From Euonymus europaeus (Eukaryota; Streptophyta; Magnoliopsida; Celastrales; Celastraceae), in the NCBI GenBank assembly GCA_963580455.1, contig OY756964.1, forward strand, positions 9,610,001 through 9,674,000: a DNA stretch of 64,000 nucleotides. The letters run 5' to 3'. How positions within the stretch are numbered: the stretch's first letter is position 1; each line of letters starts with the position of its first letter. A program made the position numbers and the translations under genes. Below, in pieces: positions 45,701 to 56,777 of this stretch. Below the pieces are notes generated by a model. It had not been told where the DNA came from. It saw only the letters and a program-made list of their open reading frames with translations, and ran no database searches.

Positions 45701-48700
45701 GTGTCCAATGACCAACTTTGATGGTTCAAAATTGCTCAACTCTCTCGATAGAGGTGCTTTTAACGGTTTTGTCCAATTCAGAAGCAAAGTTGTTCTTTTG
45801 ACAAACGAAACAATCTACGATGCGAATGCTAGTAAACTTGGACATAAAGCAACAATGAAAGGTGCACACCTAACAACTTTGATGGTTCGGAATTGCTCAA
45901 TTCTCTCCATGGAGGGACTTTTTATAGTTTTGTCCATTTGAAATAGAATGTTAGCCTTTTGGCATTAAAACTATCTAGGGAGCCTACACTTGTAAAATTT
46001 GACATAAAATAACCATAAAAAGTGCACTACGACCAACCTTGATGGTTCGGAAATGCTCAACTTCCTCCATGGAGGGTTTTTTAACGATTTTGTCCATTCC
46101 AGATAGAAAGTCGGTCTTTCGGAATCGAAACAATCTACGAAACGTACACTTGTAAATTTCGACGTGAAGCAACAGAAAAAGGGTACACCTATCAACTTTG
46201 ATGGTTCATAATTGCTCAACTCTCTCAATGAAGGAGCTTTTAACGGTTTTGTCCATTTCTGATCGAAAATTGCCCTTTTTGACAACGAAGCAATCTATGT
46301 AGTGTATACTAGTAAATTTGGACATAAAGCAACAATAAAAAAGTGTACTTCTATCACTTTGATCGTTTGTAATTGCTTAACTCTCTCTAGAGAGGAGCTT
46401 TTAACGTTTTTATCCATTCGAGATACAAAGTTGGTCTTTCAGAAAAAAAAACAATCTACGAAGCGTATATTTGTATATTTGGACATAAAGCAACAAAAAA
46501 AGGGTAGACCTATCAACTTTGATGGTTCGGAATTCTCAACCCTTTCCATGGAGAAGCTTTTAACGATTCTGTCCATTTCAAATCGAAAATTGGACTTTTT
46601 GACAACGAAACAATCTATATAGCGTATACTTGTAAATTTGGATATAAAGCAACAATAAAAAGTATACGCCTATCAATTTTGATGGTTCAAAATTGCTCAA
46701 CTCTCTCCATGTAGGAGGTTTTAACGGTTTTGTCCATTTGGAAATAAAAGTTGGTCTTTTGACAATGAAACAATCTGCAGACTCTATACTCGTAAAATTT
46801 GACATAAAAGAACGACAAATGGTGTACAACGACCAACTTTGATGATTCGGAATTGCTCAACTCTCTCCATGGAGGGGCCTTTAGCGTTTTTGTCCATTTC
46901 AAATAGAAAGTCGGTCTTCCGGAAATGAAACAATCTACGAAGGGTATATTTGGACATAAAGCAAAAGAAAAAGGGTAGACCTATCAACTTTGATGGTTCG
47001 GAATTTCTCAACTCCCTCCATGGAGGAGCTTTTAATGATTTTATCCATTTAAGATCAAAAATTTGTCTTTTCGACAATGAAACAATCTATGTAGCGTATA
47101 CTACTAAATTTGGACATAAAGCAACAATAAAAAGTGTACACCTATCAATTTTCATGGTTCGCAATCGCTCAACTCTATCCGGGGAGTAGGTTTTAACAGT
47201 TTCGTCCATTTGAAAATAAAATTGGTCTTTTGACAACGAAACAATCTACGGAATCTATACTCGTAAAATTTGACATAAAAGAACAACAAAAGGTGTACAA
47301 CGACCAACCTTGATGGTTCAGAATTGCTCAACTCTCTTTGTGGAGGGGCCTTTAACGATTTTGTCCATTGGAGATAGAAAGTCGGTCTTTCGGAATCGAA
47401 ACAATCTACGAAGCATATACTTGTAAATTTGAACATAAAGCAACAAAAAAGGGTAGAATCATCAACTTTGATGGTTCGGAATTACTCAACTCTCTCCATG
47501 GAGGAGCTTTTAACGGTTTTGACCATTTCAGATCGAAAATTAGCCTTTTTGACAATGAAACAATCTATGTAGTGTATACTAGTAAATTTGGACATAAAAC
47601 AACAATAAAAATTGTACACCTATCCACTTTGATGGTTTGTAATTGCTCAACTCTCTCTAGAGTGGAGCTTTTAACGTTTTTGTCCATTCGAGATAGAAAG
47701 TTGGTCTTTCTGAAATGAAACAATCTACGAACCGTATATTTGTATATTTGGACATAAAGCAACAAAAAAAAGGGTAGACCTATCAACTTGAATGGTTCAG
47801 AATTGCTCAACTCTCTCCATGGAGGAGCTTTTAACGATTTTGTCCATTTAAGATCAAAAATTGGTCTTTTTGACAATGAAACAATCTTATGTAGCATATA
47901 CTACTAAATTTGGACATAAATCAAGAATAAAAAGTGTACGCCTATCAATTTTGATGGTTCGGAATTGCTCAACTCTATTCGTGGAGGAGGTTTTAACGAT
48001 TTTGTCCATTTGGAAAACAAAAGTCGGTATTTTGACAACGAAACAATCTACGAACTCTATACTCATCCAATTTGACATAAAAGAGCAACAAAACGCGTCG
48101 AACGACCAACTTTGATAGTTCAAAATTCCTAAACTCTCTCGATAGAGGTGCTTTTAACGATTTTGTCCAATTCAGATAGAAAGTTTTTCTGTTAACAAAC
48201 GAAAAAATATATGATGTGAATGCTAGTAAACTTGGATATAAAGCAACAAAGAAAAGTGCACACCTATCAGTTTTGATGGTTCGTAATTCCTTAATTCTCT
48301 CCATGGAGGGGCTTTTAACGGTTTTTTCCATTTGAAATCGAAAGTTAGCATTTTGGCATTAAAAACTATCTACGGAGCCTACAATCTTAAAATTTGAAAT
48401 AAAATAACAATAAAAGGTGTACAACGACCAACTTTGATAGTTCAGAATTGCTCAACTCTCTCCGTGGAGGGGCCTTTTAAGGATTTTGTCCATTTGAGCT
48501 AGAAAGTCGGTCTTTTGGAATCGAAACAATCTACGAAACGTATATTTCTATATTTGGACATATAGCAACAAAAAAAGGGTAGACCTATCAACTTTGATGG
48601 TTGGGAGTTGCTCAACTCTTTCCATGGAGGAGCTTTTAACGATTCTGTCCATTTCAAATCGAAAATTGGACATTTTGACAATGAAACAATCTATATACGT

Positions 48701-50520
48701 ATACTTCTAAATTTGGATATAAAGCAACAATAAAAAGTATACGCCTATCAATTTTGATGGTTCGGAATTGCTCAACTCTCTCCATGTAGGAGGTTTTAAC
48801 GGTTTTGTCCATTTGGAAATAAAAGTTGGTCTTTTGACAATGAAACAATCTGCAGACTCTATACTCGTAAAATTTGACATAAAAGAACGACAAATGGTGT
48901 ACAATGACCAACTTTGATGATTCGGAATTGCTCAACTCTCTCCATGGAGGGGCCTTTAGCGTTTTTGTCCGTTGGAGATAGAAAGTCGGTCTTCCGGAAA
49001 AGAAACAATCTACGAAGGGTATATTTGGACATAAAGCAACAGAAAAAGGGTAGATCTATCAACTTTGATGGTTCGGAATTGCTCAACTCGCTCCATGGAA
49101 GAGCTTTTAACGATTTTGTCCATTTCAAATTGAAAATTGGACTTTTTGATAACGAAACAATCTAAGTAGCGTATACTTGTAAAATTGGATATAAAGCAAC
49201 AATAAAAAGTATACGCCTATCAATTTTGATGGTTCGGAATTGCCCAACTCTCTCCAGGTAGGAGGTTTTAACGGTTTCGTCCATTTGGAAATAAAATTGG
49301 TCTTTTGACAACGAAACAATCTACGGACTCTATACTCGTAAAATTTGACATAAAAGAACAACAAAAGGTGTACAACGACCAACCTTGATGGTTCAGAATT
49401 GCTCAACTCTCTCTATGGATAATGGAGGGGCCTTTAACGATTTTGTCCATTGGAGATAGAAAGTCGGTCTTTCGGAATCGAAACAATCTACGAAGCATAT
49501 ACTTGTAAATTTGAACATAAAGCAACAAAAAATGGTAGAACTGTCAACTTTGATGTTTCGGAATTGCTCAACTCTCTCCATGGAGGAGCTTTTAACTGTT
49601 TTGACCATTTCAGATCGAAAATTAGACTTTTTGACAACGAAGCAATCAATGTAGTGTATACTAGTAAATTTGGACATAAAACAACAATAAAAATTGTACA
49701 CCTATCAACTTTGATGGTTTGTAATTGCTCAACTCTCTCTAGAGAGGAGCTTTTAACGGTTTTGTCCATTCGAGATAGAAAGTTGGTCTTTCGGAAATGA
49801 AACAATCTACGAAGTGTATATTTGTATATTTGGACATAAAGCAACAAAACAAAGGGTAGACCTATCAACTTGAATGGTTCGGAATTGCTCAACTCTCTCC
49901 ATGGAGGAGCTTTTAACGATTTTGTCCATTTAAGATCAAAAATTGGTCTTTTTGACAATGAAACAATCTTATGTAGCGTATACTACTAAATTTGGACATA
50001 AATCAAGAATAAAAAGTGTACACATATCAACTTTGATGGTTCGGAATTGCTCAATTCTCTCCATGGAGGGACATTTTACGGTTTTGTCCATTTGAAATAG
50101 AATGTTAGCCTTTTCGCATTAAAACTATCTAGAGAGCCTACACTTGTAAAATTTGACATAAAATAACCATAAAAAGTGCACTACGACCAACCTTGATTGT
50201 TCGAAAATGCTCAACTTCCTCCATGGAGGATTTTTTAACGATTTTGTCCATTCGAGATAGAAAGTCGGTCTTTCGGAATCGAAACAATCTACGAAACGTA
50301 CACTTGTAAATTTCGACGTGAAGCAACAGAAAAAGGGTAGACCTATCAACTTTGATGTTTCAGAATCGCTCAACTCTCTCCATGAATGAGCTATTAACGG
50401 TTTTGTCCATTTCAGATCGAAAATTACCTTTTTTGACAACGAAACAATCTATGTAGTGTATACTAGTAAATTTGGATATAAAGCAACAATAAAAAAGTGT
50501 ACACCTATCAACTTTGATGG
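42794..50520. repeat. Satellite array, about 48 monomers of about 160 bp
   Basis: The core gatggttcggaattgctcaa recurs at a mean spacing of 159.6 bp (from 42865 to 50368). The monomer also holds tttaacgattttgtccattt, gacaacgaaacaatctacg and taaatttggacataaagcaa. Monomers fall into recognisable subtypes (for example those with aacgaccaac, those with acctatcaa, and those with tttgtaattg) that recur in the same order in different parts of the array. Length and block organisation resemble centromeric or pericentromeric plant satellites (inference). Many short open frames on both strands are by-products of the repetition. One monomer near 45380 is about 14 bp short. Confidence 0.93.
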
Positions 50521-50525
50521 TTTGT

Positions 50526-52052
50526 TGTTATGTCATTAGTAACAATTTAAAATAAACTTACAAATGTACAACTAATATATAGTGAACAAGTAAGAGTCGA
50601 TCCCACAAGGAGTGATGCTAATAGATATATAATCTAACACTGGAATATAATTGATACAATTATAAAAGGGGGGGAAAGGGAGGTTAAGTCTTGTAATAGA
50701 TAAAAATTAAGACAAAGAAATTGAAGTTAAGAACAAGAATGAGAACTAATATTAATGAAAACAATAGCTAAGACTCACTATCCACCACAAAACATTCAAA
50801 CAATTTATAAGAAATAATACACTAACAATTTTAACAAGCATATGATGACAACATTCACAACAAGGTCATGGCCAAACTCAAGTTGTATGATTCTCTCTTA
50901 ATTGCATGTAAAGTGTATGGCGTCTACCTCATTACGTGTATTCTTAATCGAAATCTAGCATGGCGTCTGCATCAATCAACAATCAAGAATCCAATAAGAG
51001 CAAAGAGAATATGAATGTCACAAGAATCCTAATACATGGTATTTGTACTTAGGTATTCAAGAATTGATTTTTCATAATTCGTTTTCAACTGAATTATATG
51101 TTGCAAGAAAGAACATATTAAACAAGGCAATTGACCATGTTCTACAACAATTAATTCTAATACATGCTTCAAAGTTAGCTACTCAAAGAAACACAATACT
51201 AGAACTCACATAACATGGAAAAATCAAAATCATCATGCTTGTAGAAATTGAAATTCACATAACTTATAAAATTGAAAGCATGCTTGGGGCTTCAAGACAA
51301 GCCCTAACTAACAAGAGTTTAGTTATACATAACCAAATAAAACATGAAACATAAAAACATAATTACAAACACGAGCCTTGTTTTCTTCTTTTCCTTCTCC
51401 TCTTTTTGCTTCCACTCCTTCTCTTCTTTTTTCCATCTTCTACTCCTACTCCTCTCTATTTATAGAGAAAATGAGCACATAGTGGAAGAATTAGTGCCAT
51501 ATTTTGGTGGTGGATTGTCCATCAAATTCGTGTGGTGGATTGTCCACTCTTTGAATGGAAATGGTATTATTAATGACATCAACTTCCAATTACACACTAA
51601 TCTTGTAACTGCATTATGGGCCTAAACGAAGCCTATTGTGAACTCAAACCCTTCATCAATATTGTACATACAAATGTGTAGATAATCATGGGCTTTTGAA
51701 TCACTCAATTTGGACATCAGACGCGCAAGTTATGGGCTTCTAAAGGTCTGGTCTGCAAACAGAAATTCTGCTTCGGATATAACTTCCAAACTTGACTTCG
51801 AGGCAACCTTTAGAGGCCCAAACGAACTCCGATTTTTGTGAACCAGCACTTCCTTCAAAGCTTGAAGTGTCCTCTAAAAATTCTCTGAAGATCAAATCTC
51901 ATTCCGACAGCTCTTACTACCTCTTAACTTGCAAAACATCCAAGAAGATCTTGAGTACAATAATCTTGAAAATTCAACGTTTAAGCACAATTTCTTGGCA
52001 TTGCTTTGGTAGAATTTTATCACTTTAAAAATGTATATTCTGACACTTATCA
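50526..52052 (-). mobile_element. Athila-like solo LTR (1527 bp) inside the satellite
   Basis: Starts TGTTATGTC and ends ACACTTATCA on +, with the 5-bp duplication TTTGT on both sides (50521-50525, 52053-52057), within one interrupted satellite monomer. It is highly similar to the LTR at 52717-54249, which belongs to an element with internal sequence. A minus-strand TATA box (CTATAAATAG, 51465-51456) marks the promoter. No internal region remains. Confidence 0.92.
51456..51465 (-). promoter_or_regulatory. TATA box in the Athila-like solo LTR
   Basis: The minus strand reads CTATAAATAG; the same motif lies at 53661-53652 in the sister LTR. Conservation of the box between the copies and its position inside the LTR support a core promoter. 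Confidence 0.65.
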
Positions 52053-52057
52053 TTTGT

Positions 52058-52716
52058 AATTGCTCAACTCTCTCTAGAGAGGAGCTTTTAACGTTTTTGT
52101 CCATTCGAGATAGAAAGTTGGTCTTTCGGAAACAAAACAATCTACGAAGCGTATATTTGTATATTTGGACATAAAGCAACAAAAAAAGGGTAGACCTATC
52201 AACTTTGATGGTTCGGAATTGCTCAACTCTTTCCATGGAGGAGCTTTTAACGATTTAGTCCATTTCAAATCGAAAATTGTAATTTTTGACAACGAAACAA
52301 TCTATATAGTGTATACTTGTAAATTTGGATATAAAGCAACAATAAAAAGTATACGCCTATCAATTTTGATGGTTCAGAATTGCTCAACTCTCTCCATGTA
52401 GGAGGTTTTAACGGTTTTGTCCATTTGGAAATAAAAGTTGGTCTTTTCACAAAGAAACAATCTGCAGACTCTATACTCGTAAAATTTGACATAAAAGAAC
52501 AACAAATGGTGTACAACGACCAACTTTGATGATTCGGAATTGCTCAACTCTCTCCATGGAGGGGCCTTTCGCGTTTTTGTCCATTTCAAATAGAAATTCA
52601 GTCTTCCAGAAACGAAACAATCTACGAAGGGTATATTTGGACATAAAGCAACAGAAAAGGGGTAGACCTATCAACTTTGATGGTTCGGAATTGCTCAAGC
52701 CGCTCCATGGAGGAGC
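52058..52716. repeat. Satellite array, right remnant (about 4-5 monomers)
   Basis: Continues the same 160-bp satellite between the solo LTR and the next Athila-like LTR (cores at 52061, 52220, 52381, 52541, 52692). The last monomer is cut at ggaggagc by the element. Confidence 0.92.
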
Positions 52717-54249
52717 TGTTATGTCGTTAGTAACAATTTAAAATAAACTTACAAATGTACAACTAATATTTAGTGAACAAGTAAGAGTCGATCCTACAAG
52801 GAGTGATGCTAATAGATATACAATCTAACACTCGAATATAATTGATACAATTATAAAAGGGAGGGAAAGGGAGGTTAAGTCTTGTAATAGATAAAAATTA
52901 AGACAAAGAAATTGAAGTTAAGAACAAGAATGAGAATTAATATTAATGAAAAAAATAGCTAAGACTCACTATCCACCACAAAACATTCAAACAATTTATA
53001 AGAAATAATAGACTAACAATTTTAACAAGCATATGATATGATGACAACATTTACAACAAGGTCATGGCCAAACTCAAGTTGTATGATTCTTTCTTAATTG
53101 CATGTAAAGTGTATGACGTCTACCTCATTACGTGTATTCTTAATCGAAATCTAGCATGGCGTCTGCATCAATCAACAATCAAGAATCCAATAAGAGCAAA
53201 GAGAATATGAATGTCACAAGAATCCTAATACATGGTATTTGTACTTAGGTATTCAAGAATTGATTTTTCATAATTCGTTTTCAACTGAATTATATGTTGC
53301 AAGAAAGAACATATTCAACAAGGCAATTGACCATGTTCTACAACAATTAATTCTAATACATGCTTCAAAGTTAGCTACTCAAAGAAACACAATACTAGAA
53401 CTCACATAACATGGAAAAATCAAAATCATCATGCTTGTAGAAATTGAAATTCACATAACTTATAAAATTGAAAGCATGCTTGGGGCTTCAAGACAAGCCC
53501 TAAGTAACAAGAGTTTAGTTATACATAACCAAATAAAACATGAAACATAAAAACATAATTACAAACACGAGCCTTGTTTTCTTCTTTTCCTTCTCCTCTT
53601 TTTGCTTCCACTCCTTCTCTTCTTTTTTCCTTCTTCTACTCCTACTCCTCTCTATTTATAGAGAAAATGAGCACATAGTGGAGGACTTAGTGCCATCTTT
53701 TGGTGGTGGATTGTCCATCAAATTCGTGTGGTGGATTGTCCACTCTTTGAATGGAAATGGTATTATCAATGACATCAACTTCCAATTACACACTAATCTT
53801 GTAACTGCATTATGGGCCTAAACGAAGCCTATTGTGAACTCAAACCCTTCATCAATATTGTAGATACAAATGTGTAGATAATTATGGACTTTTGAATCAG
53901 TCAATTTGGACATCAGACGCTCAAGTTATGAGCTTCTAAAGGTCTGGTCTGCAAACAGAAATTCTGCTTCGGATATAATTTCCAAATGTGACTTCGAGGC
54001 AACCTTTAGAGGCCCAAACGAACTCTGGTTTTTTTTGAACCAGCAGTTCCTACAAAGCTTGAAGTATCCTCTAAAAATTTTCTGAAGATTAAATCTCATT
54101 CCGACGGCTCTTACTATCTCTTAACCTGCAAAACATCCAAGAAGATCTTAAGTACAATAATCTTGAAAATTCATCTTTTAAGCACAATTTCTTGGCATTG
54201 CTTTGGTAGTATTTTATCACTTTAAAAATGTATATTCTGACACTTATCA
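52717..54249 (-). repeat. 3' LTR of Athila-like element A
   Basis: On + it begins TGTTATGTC and ends ACACTTATCA (1533 bp). It is collinear with the solo LTR at 50526-52052, with a 5-bp insertion (atatgatatgatg) and a low density of substitutions. TATA box on the minus strand at 53661-53652. Confidence 0.92.
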
Positions 54250-54261
54250 CAACCCCCAACC
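54250..54261 (-). other. Polypurine tract of Athila-like element A
   Basis: The minus strand reads GGTTGGGGGTTG directly before the LTR start (TGATAAGTG). Confidence 0.75.
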
Positions 54262-55382
54262 AGCTTATTGCTAGTCCCTAGTAATTCAAGCGTAAAAATG
54301 TTATGAGAAATGATTGAAAGTAACAATACTAGAACAAAAGGTAAGATATCACAATTTCTATCCAGATTAGTACAGTCACAACTTCCAACACTTGTGTGTG
54401 TGTGCTAAGCCAAAACCTTCATACGACAATCCATAATGCATATAACCTCAAAACAATTATCCAAGTAAAAGCCTTAACTCCATATTCTCACAGGGTAGAG
54501 AAGGATTTCTGTGCTATGAATTTCTCTCATGGAGTTGGAAAATAGATATGCAATCAAAAGAAAAGTCAATTTAAGGACAAACAAATAAACAAACATTGAT
54601 CAAATGATAGGTATATTAGCTGTCTAGAACTTCCACCAGTCGTATGACAAACCTGCTTTGGAATTCTATTGATCAAAATTATTTTCCAATTGACAAACTA
54701 ATAGAGACTTATTACAAAAAAACTCATCTACTGAAGGATGACGAATACACATAACAATTTTTTTTCTTTTTTTCTTCCTTTTTTTTTCATCATTCTCTTT
54801 CTTTTTTTTCTTTATACTTTTTTTATGTCTCGAATTCATAATATCGAATGCATAATATAGAACATCTCAAACAAAGGCCCAATAAAAGTACAACATTGTT
54901 CTCAAACATTGATCAAGATCATCCTCAGCATTCATCCAATCATTTCACAAACCACGTAATGATGTTCATTGACAGCAATTATCCATTTCAAAAGATCAAT
55001 GCAAGTTCATAAGTTGTTTACTCCTTTCTCTCCACTCATTTGTGCTTTAACCAGAAAATATTCTTAGTCATATGCATTATCATCCATCTTACCACAAGGC
55101 TTATTATTTGTGGACAAAAGTGTGTTAAAAGTTGCTTTCTAATAATCCAGATAGAAAAATTGACTCAAACTAATTGTACCAGTACCAAAACATCAAAGTG
55201 CATGAATATGCCACCACCCCCAACCTAAACTAAACATTGTCCGCAATGCAAAAATGACGAAGTATGAAAAAGCAATGAAATGCAAAGAAACAGAGGATAG
55301 AAAAATACAACCTGAGGTGGAAGATGCTCGGACAATGGGGAAGAAGAAGATGGTTAGCGCCGCACCATGTCCATGAGGACAT
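54262..55382. other. Non-coding spacer of Athila-like element A
   Basis: Lies between the env-position ORF and the 3' LTR. Apart from a T/C-rich tract at 54757-54830 nothing was recognised. A long untranslated spacer here is usual for Athila elements. Confidence 0.6.
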
Positions 55383-56432
55383 TTAGCATGTGTTCCAGCC
55401 GCTGTTGTCCAACCTCCAACCTATGCAGGCGGCTAAGATGTCTTGAATGTGGTCAGTCGGAGGTAGTGCTGTAGCAGAAGAGTCAGACGCTTCCAGTGGT
55501 AAAGAAACTAGACGTCGCGGTGTTCGTTGTCTACGAGCACTGGAAAGCATGTGGCTAGTACTCTGTCGCCAGGTAGAGTTCTCCAAAACAGTCACTGGAT
55601 AATTGGAAGTTGTCTGACTGTGAGGCGGGCGGATGCCCATACTGAAAAGCAACCGCGTGATGAGTCTCGGGAAATATAATCTCCCGACCTTGGTTGTTTG
55701 TTTCTCCACAAGGGTCTTCGCCTTAAGAATGCTCTCAAGGTAAAGCCGGCCAATATCAAACTAGACTCCGCGATACATGTAATATAGGGCGGAAAGTATG
55801 TTACCCTGGCGTTGTTGACTGTGTCCAATGGGGCAAAGGTTACTTCGGATAGCATCATCAAGCATCCACATTGTGGACGGCAAATAAGAGCGGCGTGTAG
55901 AAGTAGCATTATTCGGATCGTGTCGCCCTTGACACATATCATCAATCATCTCTTGATGGGAAATAGAGATCGGCGCTTGAAAACCTACAGCGACGTCAGC
56001 GGTAGGTGGATAGCCTAAACATGAGCAAATATCCGCTGATGCGAATTGAAGCTGAAGACCAGGGATGTCAACCTGATACACTGGTTGAGTTCCAGAAGAG
56101 TGGGGTAACTTGAGAAGAGTATGGTAAAAGGAGCGAACGATGTGAGGATACATCGAGAATTCGTCTTTTGGATCAGGATAGACCAAGAACGGTAGAGAAT
56201 GGTCACGGAGGTAGCTCATGGCCCATCGGTTGGCAGAACCGTTCAAGATTTTGGAATCGATTCGACGTTCTGGCATGATTGTAGCTCTGGCGAATAAGTC
56301 CACCGTGGCAACGGAATCGCGGGGCTGCGTGACATACTGTGAAGGAGGAAGAGAAAGATGATCAGAAAAGACAAGAATAATAAAGGGAGAGTTGAAAATC
56401 AAGAAGAAACAGAGTGTGCGAAGAGAAGACAA
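55383..56432 (-). pseudogene. Extra ORF in the env-like position of Athila-like element A
   Basis: A frame of about 350 codons from ATG 56432 to 55383, with one in-frame TAG at 55761-55763. It follows pol by about 350 bp. The N-terminus is hydrophobic (CFFLIFNSPFIILVF), which could be a signal or anchor segment. The rest (PHIVRSFYHTLLKL, FASADICSCLGYP, HQEMIDDMCQG, WMLDDAIRSNLCP, GNILSALYYMYRG, then after the stop VGRLYFPRLITRLLFSMG) resembles the 'putative plant transposon protein' family found with Athila-type elements. In Athila this slot is called env-like, but a true envelope role is unproven. I see no typical fusion-protein features. Confidence 0.65.
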
Positions 56433-56777
56433 TTAGGGTTTTTTTTTTTGGAAAAATCATCGGTGAAGAAGATATAAACAATTATATCACTAATTACACC
56501 AGGGAAATTCCCAGGAAAGATTGGAGGGACACAGTGGTCCACTTAAATACCAAACTCCTTAGACAGAATTTTCCTAGACATGCAATTAGTAGCATAATAT
56601 ATCATACTATCTTACCCGATCAAAATATATATTGCGGAAGCAATCCTAAATATATAAATATAAATAGATATACTATTTTTTTTATAGAAATTTAACACAT
56701 AAAGATAATGAGAAAGAAATATGGGTTGCCTCCCATAAGCGCTAAATTTAGCGTCGTCAGCCAGACGGAACAACATA

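Noticed and set aside
42804..50439. Dozens of 60-156 codon open frames on both strands
   Set aside because: All lie in the tandem satellite and repeat the same peptides with constant frame changes; no start context or protein family.
42794..50520. CRISPR array
   Set aside because: Repeats are about 160 bp, contiguous and diverged without spacers, in a plant nuclear context.
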